Shown piece by piece: positions 1-9,485 of a DNA stretch of 64,000 nt. The position numbers and the translations under genes are program-made. Position 1 is the stretch's first letter, and each line of letters starts with the position of its first letter. Below the pieces are notes generated by a model. The model had not been told where the DNA came from. It was given only the letters and a program-made list of their open reading frames with translations, and ran no database searches. This DNA comes from a virus: positions 1-64,000 of IMG/VR virus record IMGVR_UViG_3300037193_002967; one strand, given 5' to 3'.

Positions 1-672
1 CGAGCCGCTAAATTGGCACTTAAGCTAAAGGAATTGGAAGCTAAAAAATCCGCTTCTAATAGCAAGGGCGACACCCAGAAATTGAACGAACAAATAGTTG
101 AGTTAAATAATCAGCTACGTGCAGAAAAAGATGCAAAAGCAGCATTAGAGACTCAGCACAAAACCAATCTTAAAAATTTTAAGATAGATGTGGCTTTGAG
201 GCAGTTGCTTGGTACTTATAAAACCACCCAAGATAATCTTAGCCCAGAAACCAAGTCTTTAATATTGTCGAGCATCATTTCTAACCATTTGAAGACTAAA
301 AATGCAGCTTGGGAAATGGATGACAATGACAATTTGATCCTGGCGGGTGCGAATGGTACCAATTTATTTACTGATGATAACCGTCCACTCACTCCTAAAA
401 CTTTTATAGATAAAGTTTTAACCGATGAAAAGCTGTTAGTGGTTACCGATAACAGTAATAATAATAACGGTAACAATAATAACAATTCCTACCGGCCAAC
501 CAATAACAATGGTGGGCAATACAATTCCAATAGGGCCAACGGCCAATACAATGACAATGGCAACCATAATAATGGTGGTCAACGTCGAGCAAATCCCGTA
601 CTTCAGGAACTTATTCAAAAATCCCAAAAGGATATTGAAAAGTCCGAGAATGGCGGTATTAAGGTGATGTAA
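1..672 (+). CDS. Scaffold-like protein upstream of the capsid gene (5' partial)
   Basis: The frame is open from base 1, so the true start lies upstream and the N-terminus is missing. The visible part has a charged, Lys/Glu-rich coiled-coil region (first 60 residues), a mixed central domain, and an Asn/Gly-rich low-complexity stretch from about residue 145 to 195 with runs of Asn. It ends 39 bp before the major capsid gene. A coiled-coil protein at this position is usually a scaffold or a GP20-like minor capsid component (family and position knowledge). The role is inferred from position and composition; no catalytic motif for a protease is visible in this part. Confidence 0.6.
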   Translation, partial: RAAKLALKLKELEAKKSASNSKGDTQKLNEQIVELNNQLRAEKDAKAALETQHKTNLKNFKIDVALRQLLGTYKTTQDNLSPETKSLILSSIISNHLKTKNAAWEMDDNDNLILAGANGTNLFTDDNRPLTPKTFIDKVLTDEKLLVVTDNSNNNNGNNNNNSYRPTNNNGGQYNSNRANGQYNDNGNHNNGGQRRANPVLQELIQKSQKDIEKSENGGIKVM

Positions 673-711
673 GATCGAATTCTTTTACTTTTTACTTAAA
701 AAATATTTTTT

Positions 712-1842
712 ATGGCGAATGGCTTTTGCCCTAGCCTGCTATATCACATCAATGAAATAGCAGGTGAAAACGCACCCGGCCGTAAAATGCATGTAGCTGG
801 TTTTTTGGCTATGCTTTTATGTTGCCAAAACAGTAGTGTATCTCCTATTAATGACGCTTTTCAAAATGGCCATCAACGTGGTTTGAATATTAAATACCGC
901 CGCCGTCCTGTACTTACGGATGTGCAGACAGAGGACAATTGCGATATTAATACCCAACCTGGCTACTTAGAGTGGTCTATCCCGCAGCTTTTACATCGAC
1001 AAGTAAGTTTTCATATTGCGGATGATCTTATCCGTCAATATTGTGAAGATGCCAGCCGTATGCGTACTACTGGGCAACCTCCTACACCAGTTATGAATGA
1101 AGTGTTTGATCTCATTGTAGAACATGCAAATATTCTTATGAGATCAATTAATGTAGCCTTGGTTACTGCTCAGGCTACTGAATTTGGTGCCAATACTACC
1201 ACTGGAAGCAGTACCGGCAAGTTCATTAATATCAACCGAAATGGGGATCAATTCATTTTGGATGATGGCATTGTTGAAATGATGCAGGATATTTCCGAGA
1301 ATGAAATTTGTGGTGATCCTTGTTTGGTTGGTGGTGGCTTATTCGCAGCTTATGATAAGGCACGTGCATTGGCTTGCTGTAATGCTGCAGGTATGAATTT
1401 GGGTGCGGCAGGTATCCCATCTTTCTTTTTTGATAAAGACACGCAGACAATTTGGGGGCAAGATAGTGTTGGTCTTTTTGCTCCTGGCAGCGTGAAATTT
1501 ATTAGCCGTAATAAATTTGTTGGTTCATTTGCTGGTCAACGTGGTCAAAGCTTCTTTACCACACTTCCTCTGCCGGTCAGTGAATTTGGTTGCGCAGATG
1601 ATTGTTTGCGTGATCTAGTACTAGATATGCAGATCAAATATTTCGATTGTCCTACAGAAATTGAAGGAGGCGAAACAATAGATCGTGGATTCCAAGTTAT
1701 CCTCGGTAAGGATTTCCATTTGTGGACTCAACCAGATAATGCATTCCAAGCAACCGATCCCTTAGCAAATACTAATGGTACATTAAAGTACTTCATTAGT
1801 AATAATACTTATGGTGGAGGCTCCTACGCTTATCCTGGTTAA
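712..1842 (+). CDS. Major capsid protein
   Basis: A 376-residue protein directly after the scaffold-like gene. The length, the alternation of helical and beta-rich stretches and the Gly/Phe-rich segments fit an HK97-fold capsid subunit, and it is followed by a chain of small overlapping head-tail genes, as is usual for this position. The start is ATG after a very AT-rich leader. A hairpin after the stop may set a high transcript ratio for this gene. I assign the role from position and general character; I do not recognise a specific subfamily. It is unusually rich in Cys for a capsid protein, including a Cys pair near residue 220. Confidence 0.75.
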   Translation: MANGFCPSLLYHINEIAGENAPGRKMHVAGFLAMLLCCQNSSVSPINDAFQNGHQRGLNIKYRRRPVLTDVQTEDNCDINTQPGYLEWSIPQLLHRQVSFHIADDLIRQYCEDASRMRTTGQPPTPVMNEVFDLIVEHANILMRSINVALVTAQATEFGANTTTGSSTGKFININRNGDQFILDDGIVEMMQDISENEICGDPCLVGGGLFAAYDKARALACCNAAGMNLGAAGIPSFFFDKDTQTIWGQDSVGLFAPGSVKFISRNKFVGSFAGQRGQSFFTTLPLPVSEFGCADDCLRDLVLDMQIKYFDCPTEIEGGETIDRGFQVILGKDFHLWTQPDNAFQATDPLANTNGTLKYFISNNTYGGGSYAYPG

Positions 1843-1851
1843 TAAATAAAT

Positions 1852-1874
1852 GCCGCGCATACTTTGTGTGCGCG
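1852..1874 (+). terminator. Hairpin after the capsid gene
   Basis: A 10-bp stem (CCGCGCATAC with GTGTGCGCGG, one G-T pair) and a 3-base loop stand between the capsid stop and the next start, followed by a T-rich stretch. It could be a partial terminator or an RNA stabiliser. It also argues that the next gene starts at the ATG at 1885 and not at the TTG inside the stem. Confidence 0.6.
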
Positions 1875-1884
1875 GTTCCTTTAT

Positions 1885-2397
1885 ATGGAGAATTGTCTTA
1901 TTGATTATATAGGATTTCAGGTTTGTGCTGGTGAAGAGCCACCTGCAAGTAACTTATATATTAATACTCTTCCGGGTATAAGTTTAGAAAGTATTGACAA
2001 AATAGCAGATGCCGAACAGGTAACCTATTGGGGAGTATGGCAGGATGCCCAAATTGCCGCGTGGCCCAGATTTAAGCAAGGATTTATTTCTGAATTGTTG
2101 AAGTGCTATACAATCACTCGTAGTTGTGATTATGAGGATTTGATATGCGATAATAAGGAATATCTTGCCACAGCATGGATGTATTTGTTAGGCAATCAAT
2201 TGATGATCTACCGACTATACACTAGTAGGTTAAATAGGTATACTACTATTGATTATAAATTAGCTGAACAGCTTAAAGATTTTTATCAGGTAGAATACGA
2301 AAAGGAATTAACCATAGCTATAAAACTTGTAGATGTTACTGGTTGCTGTAAAATGGAAGAGTCAAATAATCCACAAAGGGTAATATGGCTGCCATAG
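1885..2397 (+). CDS. Head-tail connector candidate
   Basis: A 170-residue protein following the capsid gene, mostly helical with a few Cys and Trp. The position and size fit a connector of the gp15/gp6 type that joins the portal to the tail. The start at 1885 is preferred because an upstream TTG in the same frame lies inside the hairpin stem. Its end overlaps the next gene by 13 bp, which suggests coupled translation. No motif is recognisable, so the function is inferred from context only. Confidence 0.5.
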   Translation: MENCLIDYIGFQVCAGEEPPASNLYINTLPGISLESIDKIADAEQVTYWGVWQDAQIAAWPRFKQGFISELLKCYTITRSCDYEDLICDNKEYLATAWMYLLGNQLMIYRLYTSRLNRYTTIDYKLAEQLKDFYQVEYEKELTIAIKLVDVTGCCKMEESNNPQRVIWLP

Positions 2398-2849
2398 CAA
2401 TAAAAACAAATCTTCCAGAAGTGGCAAATAGGCTTAAAACAAAACTTGCCAAACTTAGAGACAGGGAATATTTGCTGCGCCCAGTATGTACCGATTTGAT
2501 CGATCTAATGACCCAACGCATTCACATGCGCGGGGAGGCTTCGGACAGTAGTCAGATCGGGACCTATTCAAAACGATATCTTTTATTGCGACAAAAGAAA
2601 TATAAGCGCAGTAGTGATACAAAAGTGATAGTGAGCTTAACGAGGCAATTGGAAAATGATTGGGCAGTAATCGCTACAAAAGATGGATATGGCATAGGCT
2701 TTAAGAACAGATTTAATCTTCAAAAGGCAAGATGGGTAGAAGCTATTAAAGACAGGATTATTTTCAAGCTTACTGATAAGGAACTTGAATACGCGAAGCT
2801 TAGACTTGAAGAATTAGTTTCGCAAGCTTTAAACAATAATGGTATATAA
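2385..2849 (+). CDS. HK97 gp10-like / virion morphogenesis protein candidate
   Basis: A basic 154-residue protein. The N-terminal helix, followed by a segment around MTQRIHMRGEASDSSQIGTY and later SLTRQLENDW, resembles phage virion morphogenesis or gp10-like neck proteins, which carry a 'G..W..L...T..L..S' type core (family knowledge). It overlaps both neighbours by 11-13 bp in a head-completion cassette. The assignment is by gene order plus this loose resemblance. Confidence 0.5.
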   Translation: MAAIAIKTNLPEVANRLKTKLAKLRDREYLLRPVCTDLIDLMTQRIHMRGEASDSSQIGTYSKRYLLLRQKKYKRSSDTKVIVSLTRQLENDWAVIATKDGYGIGFKNRFNLQKARWVEAIKDRIIFKLTDKELEYAKLRLEELVSQALNNNGI

Positions 2850-3411
2850 GATTTTAGATATAATCAATGAGGGCATTGCGGGTATTCATGTTGATGAAAG
2901 GATTTATGGTTTAGCTGAAAACGTAACCAGGGAAACGAGCAGTGGATATATTAGCATGCCTGGGGTGGTAGATATTAATAATGAAGTTAAATATCTCGGT
3001 GTAGATGATATTTATTCCTTTATTGTTTACCACAAAATAACCAATGCGACTATTGTTTATAACAGTACCGGGTATGGCGAAAATTATGGAGATGCTGTAA
3101 ATACTTATCTATCTAGTCTTTACGTGTATTGGGATCGAAAAAAAATAATGCTTTACCCGCCAGATATGCTTTTATTATTGCAGGCCAGAATGCCGGTAGC
3201 TATAAAAGGGCTAAAGGATATAAAGCAAGCGGTGGTCTTAATTGGGAATGCTAATACTAATACTCAACAGATATATCAACAGGAATACAGTTCCAATGAG
3301 CCCTTAACACGTTTACCAGAAGGCAAATATATTATGCAGATCAACTATAACATTCGAATAACTTTTAACCCATCATGCTTTACTAATTGTGTAGAGTGTG
3401 ATGCAAAATAA
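2839..3411 (+). CDS. Tail terminator / tail completion candidate
   Basis: A 190-residue alpha/beta protein between the neck candidate and the tail tube candidate, the usual place of the tail terminator. The C-terminus ends in a short Cys cluster (CFTNCVECD). It overlaps the gene before it by 11 bp and the next gene starts 8 bp after its stop. No family signature is visible; the role is inferred from order. Confidence 0.45.
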   Translation: MVYKILDIINEGIAGIHVDERIYGLAENVTRETSSGYISMPGVVDINNEVKYLGVDDIYSFIVYHKITNATIVYNSTGYGENYGDAVNTYLSSLYVYWDRKKIMLYPPDMLLLLQARMPVAIKGLKDIKQAVVLIGNANTNTQQIYQQEYSSNEPLTRLPEGKYIMQINYNIRITFNPSCFTNCVECDAK

Positions 3412-3419
3412 AAAAGATT

Positions 3420-3980
3420 ATGGCATACGGAATTTATTATCCGGCCGGTTGTGCGGCAGCGATACCGGATCACTATTGCAATCCTTGCGAAACTCCTGAA
3501 CATGGAAGGTTGCGATCTGCCGCCTTTATTGCAAACGATTTCGAATTTACCGATCCTAGCAATCCGGATGAATGGGAAAATGGTATTGCTAATAAGAAGA
3601 TCATTATTATTCCTGAAGTAAATGGCAGTTTTGATGGCGGCAGTGAGGTAGAAGTTCCGGGCTATGGCGATCAGCAGACCAAGCTTACGGGCTATAACTT
3701 TCAGGCTACTTTTAACGACCCGAACTATAAACTGAATGCTGATTTTTATAACGCCATCAAAAATAGTAGGAATTACAGGTTTGCGTATAGAACTGAAACG
3801 CAGATTCATCTAACGCAAAACACTGTACAGGTTATCCCTAAAAATCCTGTTACAGAAGATTTGACCAGTGAGGTAGTATGGAATGTTATTGTAAAATGGT
3901 CTGAGGGGGATGTGCCTACGCCTTATGATATGCCGCAAGGAATATTTACATGTTTTGATTATAGTGGTGTAATTGTATAA
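3420..3980 (+). CDS. Tail tube (major tail) protein candidate
   Basis: A 186-residue, beta-rich protein. It begins with a Cys-rich segment (CNPCETPEHGR near residue 22) and has evenly spaced beta-strand patterns typical of the tube fold. It sits after the tail completion gene and is followed by a strong terminator-like hairpin, so it closes the head/neck operon. The assignment to the tube is by order and predicted fold and is not certain. An alternative is another virion decoration protein. Confidence 0.45.
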   Translation: MAYGIYYPAGCAAAIPDHYCNPCETPEHGRLRSAAFIANDFEFTDPSNPDEWENGIANKKIIIIPEVNGSFDGGSEVEVPGYGDQQTKLTGYNFQATFNDPNYKLNADFYNAIKNSRNYRFAYRTETQIHLTQNTVQVIPKNPVTEDLTSEVVWNVIVKWSEGDVPTPYDMPQGIFTCFDYSGVIV

Positions 3981-4011
3981 TTTTTGCGTCTGTCTATTTT
4001 CCTTTTACAGG

Positions 4012-4046
4012 TGGCGGGTTACAACAAGTGCCCGCCATAATTTTTT
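4012..4046 (+). terminator. Terminator before the tail spike genes
   Basis: A 7-bp stem TGGCGGG/CCCGCCA with a 12-base loop, followed by TAATTTTTT. It separates the head/neck operon from the spike genes. Because it lies between the upstream in-frame codons and the ATG at 4051, it supports the ATG as the start of the spike gene. Confidence 0.75.
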
Positions 4047-4050
4047 AAGT

Positions 4051-7000
4051 ATGAAAATATTATTAATTTTTATCTTATCACTTGTTAGTATATGCGCTTT
4101 TTCTCAAAGCACATTACCATTACGTGCAGATACAGTCGTAGTTGAAAAAGTAGCTGGGAGTGGTGAATTTAAATTGAAAAATAGTACAAGAGATACTACT
4201 GGCATACTAACTAATATAGGTGGTGGTAGAACACAGTTTAGAAAACCAAGAAAAATTAACGATACCTGTATAGTTATAGGGTTAGATACAATTTGTGGCA
4301 TTGGAGGGGATGATTTACCTGCTCAAGCAGGTAATCCATACAAAACATTAAGAACTGATGGAACAACAGCTACATGGGAGAACACGTTAGATTGGGTGGA
4401 TGCGAGAACGTTTGGGGCCGATCCCACAGGTGTGTTAAATTCTACAACCGCAATCCAAAATGCAATCAATTCCCTTCCAAGTACAGGAGGAGTATTATAT
4501 TTTGGACCTGGTACTTTTAAAACTGATGGAAATATTCATGTAACGCGAACTTGTAGAATAATTGGCGCATCTGGCACTAATGCTATGGGATGGAATGGGC
4601 CTCAAGGAAATAGGCAACATCAGTATGATTTAACTAAAATCACCTGTACATCTGATACTGCCAACTTGTTTATCTTCGACAGCTCTGGAACCATTATTGA
4701 ATACTGTTCGTTAATAAACACTTCTCCAACTACACCCACGCAAGGCTCAGGTATTAAATCCATGCGCCCTTCTACAAAAATAATGCATTGTGCAATTGCC
4801 GGATTTTACGATAACGTGTATATAAATGTCTCACCAGAATATTATATAGAGGATGTTTTTTTCTCAAAGTATGTACGATATGGTTTATATCATAGAACAG
4901 ACCTGGAGCCAGACGCAGGTGATCAGGTTTTAACCAGTTGTTGGTTTTATCCCCGTAACCATAATGCTGCATCAGCTATTTATGTAGAAAGTGGCGGTGG
5001 TTTAAAGATTTCTGATTGTAAATTCAATGCTAATTCAGTAGATACGCTTCAGAATAATTGCATAACGGTGTTATTGAACGCGCAAACTACGGTTGACTTA
5101 TTGATCAGTAATTGTTCATTTGAAAATTATTTGGATGATGCTATTAATATAAGAGCCATTAATGCTGGCCAGTTTCACGAAATACTGATTACCGGGAACC
5201 AGTTTGCCCCTAACAGCGCCAACGCTGATGGCATTGTTATCAATGGAGCAAGCGGTACAATCGCTTCAGTAGCGATTACTGGCAACGTTATGAAATTTAC
5301 GGGTGATACAGCGGTATCACTAACGAGTATTGCCAAAGTGTCGTTCTCAGGGAATAATATAGATAATTTTACTACTGCCTATAGTAGAGTGGATGTACCA
5401 GATTTCTCGTCTGGTAACATGATAGCTGATAATTTTTATCCTGCGGAACATTCGGACCGTTTTGTCAATGGCGAAGCATTTACCATGTTAAGAAATTCCA
5501 ATACAGGAAGTTCGGCATTTGCAAGAACGCGCATATTAAATGATGTGGGTCAAGGTATTTCAGTTGGCATTGGTAGTGTTGCAAGGGATAATGGGCTTGG
5601 CTTAATAGAAAGCACTGGACCTGGTGGAATTCGAATACATTCAACACTTACTGCCTCGCCAATAGACAATTACATAGATAATACCTTAATTACCAGACTG
5701 AAAAAAGATTCCATTAGCTTCTACAAGCCAGTCTCAAGAACAATGGAATTAGTAGACGGCTCATTCAATGTACGAGCATCAATACAGAATGTTGTAGGAT
5801 CATTTCAAATTAGTGCAAATGCTAAATGGGATGGTGATTCTTGGGAACGGTATTCGATAGGTGATCCAAGCTGGAATCTTAGTTTAGCTTCCGATGCCAA
5901 TCTTTTTTCTATTAGAAGAGCTGCATCTGGTGCAGGTTCTATAACATGGACAAACACTTTAACTGCGAATGGATCAGGGGAAATAAACATAGGCAATTTC
6001 ACGGATCAAGGTGCTTATACTTTACAGAATACAGGTGGCTTATATCAAAACGGCCTAGTATCATTAAATTTAGGTAGTGACGCAACGGGAGATACCTATT
6101 ATAGAAATTCAGGAAGTTTATTAACAAGGCTTCCGATAGGGACAACAGGACAAGTGCTAACTGTTAGTGGTGGAGTACCTGCATGGTCAAACAGCGTTAA
6201 TATAGCTACAGCGTCGCTTACTGCCAATAACGATTACATTCAAAATTGGAACAATAAAGATTTGCGTTTTGATTCTATAAAACTGGGCCGCTTATTCAGT
6301 TACGGGGTACCAAGTTTATTCACAGGAGGTAGACCAGCGAGTACACTGATACAATTAAATGCTACTAACACAACATACCCTTTATACATATCTCGGGATA
6401 TCAAAGACGGGTTAGGTAATGATAGTGCGTTTAGCAGACTTGTAGTAGATGCAGGAGCGAAAGCTATGCAAATAATAACATACAGAGAGAATTTACGTGG
6501 TCTCATAGGTGTGGGGGAAGGCGGCATATCTCTGGTCTCGGATACCAATACTTCAGATGTTTTGGATAACAGCCGAATATCAATTACCCATAGCACCGTT
6601 CAGGTTCTTGGTGACGATTCATTGGTATTGAGCGGTGTTATTCGCCCTGCGCAATACGGGGATAGTGTTTTGTCTTTAGTGAACATAACACATAGTAACC
6701 CGGTAGGAAACCGCAGCAATTACAAAGTATCGTATGTCCCTACTGTTAATACGCAGATAACGAAAGATTCTGCATCGGGAGTATCTTCAGTAGATATTAA
6801 CCTGTCGGCATACAGTAGTTATGATAGGGTGGTTATTTACTTAGATAAGGTAGAGGTATCGAATAATGGAGTTGAACTTCGTACCAGGTTCAGTAATAAT
6901 GGCGGTTCAAGTTTTGCGTCCGGCGCTTCTGATTACGAATGGTTGATCAATTGGAGAATAACCCCGAACGGTGCAGGGGTGAACGGTGACGATGCCGATG

Positions 7001-7266
7001 ACCATATCACATTGGTACAGGACATAAGCAACGTGGCCGGGCATTCTGCTTCAGGAGAGATCGAACTTTTACATTGCAATGATGCCAGCTACCAACCTAT
7101 GTATAAAGGCGAGTTTATCAGCAGTTTCACGACAACGGGTGCTATTATACGGGAAAGTGTTGGCGGAAGACAAACCTCAAGCACGTATGTGAATGCGATT
7201 AGCTTCTTTCCAAGCGCTGGCACATTTGATAAATTTAAGTATAGAATTATTGGCTATAAAAATTAA
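4051..7266 (+). CDS. Tail spike with pectate-lyase-like beta-helix and a signal peptide
   Basis: A protein of 1071 residues. The start at 4051 gives a typical Sec signal peptide (Lys, then a hydrophobic run ending ...ICAFSQS). From about residue 115 the sequence WVDARTFGADPTG, followed by a Ser/Gly-rich segment with AIQNAIN, matches the N-terminal part of the Pectate_lyase_3 family, and repeating short beta-strand turns follow to about residue 480. The middle and C-terminal parts are beta-rich and repetitive and end in a compact domain. Such proteins bind or cut surface glycans as phage receptor-binding spikes. A cleavable signal peptide is unusual for a virion protein that assembles in the cytoplasm; it may instead be exported. 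It is followed after 3 bp by a second beta-helix gene. Confidence 0.75.
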   Translation: MKILLIFILSLVSICAFSQSTLPLRADTVVVEKVAGSGEFKLKNSTRDTTGILTNIGGGRTQFRKPRKINDTCIVIGLDTICGIGGDDLPAQAGNPYKTLRTDGTTATWENTLDWVDARTFGADPTGVLNSTTAIQNAINSLPSTGGVLYFGPGTFKTDGNIHVTRTCRIIGASGTNAMGWNGPQGNRQHQYDLTKITCTSDTANLFIFDSSGTIIEYCSLINTSPTTPTQGSGIKSMRPSTKIMHCAIAGFYDNVYINVSPEYYIEDVFFSKYVRYGLYHRTDLEPDAGDQVLTSCWFYPRNHNAASAIYVESGGGLKISDCKFNANSVDTLQNNCITVLLNAQTTVDLLISNCSFENYLDDAINIRAINAGQFHEILITGNQFAPNSANADGIVINGASGTIASVAITGNVMKFTGDTAVSLTSIAKVSFSGNNIDNFTTAYSRVDVPDFSSGNMIADNFYPAEHSDRFVNGEAFTMLRNSNTGSSAFARTRILNDVGQGISVGIGSVARDNGLGLIESTGPGGIRIHSTLTASPIDNYIDNTLITRLKKDSISFYKPVSRTMELVDGSFNVRASIQNVVGSFQISANAKWDGDSWERYSIGDPSWNLSLASDANLFSIRRAASGAGSITWTNTLTANGSGEINIGNFTDQGAYTLQNTGGLYQNGLVSLNLGSDATGDTYYRNSGSLLTRLPIGTTGQVLTVSGGVPAWSNSVNIATASLTANNDYIQNWNNKDLRFDSIKLGRLFSYGVPSLFTGGRPASTLIQLNATNTTYPLYISRDIKDGLGNDSAFSRLVVDAGAKAMQIITYRENLRGLIGVGEGGISLVSDTNTSDVLDNSRISITHSTVQVLGDDSLVLSGVIRPAQYGDSVLSLVNITHSNPVGNRSNYKVSYVPTVNTQITKDSASGVSSVDINLSAYSSYDRVVIYLDKVEVSNNGVELRTRFSNNGGSSFASGASDYEWLINWRITPNGAGVNGDDADDHITLVQDISNVAGHSASGEIELLHCNDASYQPMYKGEFISSFTTTGAIIRESVGGRQTSSTYVNAISFFPSAGTFDKFKYRIIGYKN

Positions 7267-7269
7267 TTT

Positions 7270-8670
7270 ATGAATTATACACTTAAACCAGATTCGGGCG
7301 GCCATATAATTGTAGATGGGAAAAATTATAAACCTGGGGATGTGATTTTTATCACCGGGAATCCAAAGGATGTTCTTCTTTCTAATGTAAATGGTGATCC
7401 AATTAATAACGTACACATAACTAATGTACCAGGAGAAAAACTTTCAATAGGGGATGAGAAATGGAGCGGCGGATCATATAGCTATGGATTAGTGTTTAAG
7501 AGGTCCAAATATGTTAATATTTTTCCTTCTTACAAGGGAGCATTCACTTTAAGCGGAAGCACATCTACGGCCCTTGATACAAATGGCTTTGGTGTGCGCG
7601 GGGCATATTTTAATCTGCGCATAGATGACCTTTCTGATAATTTTACTGTTCGTGATCTTGTTATAAAAAATGGTGGTACCGGATTATGGGCAAAGACTGA
7701 GGTATCTCCTACTGATTCGAGAACATGGGCAGGCAATTTTCTTGAAAATTTCAAGTTCTATAATTTAGAAATTAGCAATACTTATGTAGAAGGTATGTAT
7801 ATCGGTCATACTGCTACGTTATGGAATATTAAGACCAATCAGCCGATGTATACCAGACCCACTACAGATTTGGCTAATTATAAAGAGCCCGCTAAATTAA
7901 GAAATGTAGTTATAGAGAATTGCAAAGTATATAATACTGGCTTTGATGCCATTCAGACAGCTGCCATAGATAACCTAGACGTGGTTGGAAATGAAATATA
8001 TGGATGGGCTGCTAATAAAAACTGGGGACATAATGCGGGAATTTTAATTGGCGGGAGGGTTAAAAATTTTAGAGTTTTTAATAATTATATACATGAGGGT
8101 TATGGAGATGGAATTCAGGTATATGCTGAAGGTGGCGCCGATGCTATTATAAAAAATAACCTTGTAGTTAAAGCCGGTATGGAAGGTGTGAGTTTAAGGG
8201 GAACAAATGCATTGGCAGTTTTATTCGAAAGGAATACTGTGATCATGCCTGGTAGTACTACTTTTAGAGTTAATGGTGCAATGGGCGGCACTGGTCAAAA
8301 TATTGTTAGAAAAAATATTTTTATCCAACCGGCTGCAACGGGCGGCGTGGTTTATCCTAATAGATATATTTATTTGGAAAACGGTGGAAAGGTTACGGAT
8401 GAAGATAATATTAAGATTCCAGCTCTTGCAGATGTAGCATTAGGTGTTGATAATTATTATGAACCTCGTGCTGGTAGTCCATTTGTAGGGTATGGATATG
8501 AAATTCCAAAAGTAATTGAAGACCCAGACGTTGATCCACATCCCACTATGCAGGCTCAAATAGAAGGAGGCATTGTTAACCTTTTAAAATTACTACCGGC
8601 GGGTAATAATGAATTTACTATAAGACTTGGTGAGGCAATAATTAAAATTGGTATCAATATAATTAAGTAG
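7270..8670 (+). CDS. Right-handed parallel beta-helix protein (second spike or depolymerase)
   Basis: A 466-residue protein. From about residue 60 to 400 it shows repeated coils with N and V ladders (for example VVIENCKVYNTGFDAIQ and AIIKNNLVVKAGMEGVSLRG), the pattern of right-handed parallel beta-helix polysaccharide lyases or hydrolases (Beta_helix family). The N-terminal 60 residues (DGKNYKPGDVIFITG) resemble the cap before the helix. It has no signal peptide. It starts 3 bp after the first spike and is likely a co-transcribed partner that degrades or binds surface polysaccharide. Confidence 0.75.
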   Translation: MNYTLKPDSGGHIIVDGKNYKPGDVIFITGNPKDVLLSNVNGDPINNVHITNVPGEKLSIGDEKWSGGSYSYGLVFKRSKYVNIFPSYKGAFTLSGSTSTALDTNGFGVRGAYFNLRIDDLSDNFTVRDLVIKNGGTGLWAKTEVSPTDSRTWAGNFLENFKFYNLEISNTYVEGMYIGHTATLWNIKTNQPMYTRPTTDLANYKEPAKLRNVVIENCKVYNTGFDAIQTAAIDNLDVVGNEIYGWAANKNWGHNAGILIGGRVKNFRVFNNYIHEGYGDGIQVYAEGGADAIIKNNLVVKAGMEGVSLRGTNALAVLFERNTVIMPGSTTFRVNGAMGGTGQNIVRKNIFIQPAATGGVVYPNRYIYLENGGKVTDEDNIKIPALADVALGVDNYYEPRAGSPFVGYGYEIPKVIEDPDVDPHPTMQAQIEGGIVNLLKLLPAGNNEFTIRLGEAIIKIGINIIK

Positions 8671-8692
8671 CGGGCAACAAAATTGCATTCTC

Positions 8693-8980
8693 ATGATGAT
8701 AAAATCTGATAAAATGAAGGTTTCGCCCGACATGAACTATAACATAGACTCCAATATGCTAACAGTTATAACCGTATTCTTCTATGTCTTATTTGTTATA
8801 ACCTCCCAGGGAGCCGCCGCTATTGCTACTATATTAGCTGCGTTCAGTACGCTTTTATGGAATGTATACAAATATATCATGGATAGGAAAGACCGAAAAA
8901 AAGCCAATATTCAAAACATGAATGGTTCCAATGGTAAAAAACAAATTGATCACCCTATAAATGAACAATCCAATGAGTAA
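8693..8980 (+). CDS. Small membrane protein, holin candidate
   Basis: A 95-residue protein with two hydrophobic segments (about residues 22-37 and 40-60) followed by a charged hydrophilic tail. Its size and topology fit a class II holin. It overlaps the next membrane protein by 20 bp and both lie a few kb upstream of the endolysin in the same direction. The start could also be the second ATG, one codon later. No sequence family is recognised. Confidence 0.5.
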   Translation: MMIKSDKMKVSPDMNYNIDSNMLTVITVFFYVLFVITSQGAAAIATILAAFSTLLWNVYKYIMDRKDRKKANIQNMNGSNGKKQIDHPINEQSNE

Positions 8981-9371
8981 CCTTCAGATTATTATTGTCG
9001 GGTGGCTTGTGGGTCAATTTGGATACGCAGCCGTCAGTATCCATGTATTGCAACGACATAAGCCAAATATTAATTACTGGGAAGCCGCTGGCGCTTATTT
9101 CAGAAAGGAATTTAGCAATTTCGTAATGGCCTTTGCTGGCTTATTGATATTGATTTTTATATTTCCGGATTTTTGGGATGCTGATATCAATAAAATGGAT
9201 TTAAAGATCAAATCAACTAAGACATGGAAAGAATGGATCATGATCTATCAGCGCGTAACTACTGTAGTGATCGGTGGTCTTAGCCAGCACTTACTTTATA
9301 TAGCTTTTAAACGAGGCAAGAAGGAAATAGAAAAATTGGATGAGCAAAAGGCAAATGAAAATATAGAATAA
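8961..9371 (+). CDS. Membrane protein of the lysis region
   Basis: A 136-residue protein with hydrophobic segments near residues 8-27, 50-68 and 95-112 and a charged Lys/Glu-rich C-terminus. It overlaps the holin candidate and is closed by a terminator. A holin or antiholin partner role is possible, but only the topology and position support this. Confidence 0.45.
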   Translation: MNNPMSNLQIIIVGWLVGQFGYAAVSIHVLQRHKPNINYWEAAGAYFRKEFSNFVMAFAGLLILIFIFPDFWDADINKMDLKIKSTKTWKEWIMIYQRVTTVVIGGLSQHLLYIAFKRGKKEIEKLDEQKANENIE

Positions 9372-9375
9372 AACT

Positions 9376-9404
9376 AAACCCCTGATATAGATCAGGGGTT
9401 TTTA
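9376..9404 (+). terminator. Rho-independent terminator
   Basis: An 11-bp perfect stem AAACCCCTGAT / ATCAGGGGTTT with a 4-base loop, followed by a T-run. It ends the spike-holin transcript. Confidence 0.9.
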
Positions 9405-9485
9405 GATATATGTCATTATCATATAAAAGATAAGTATAAAAATAAAATATTTCTTCAAGAATAGAAAATATTTTATTTTGCAGGT

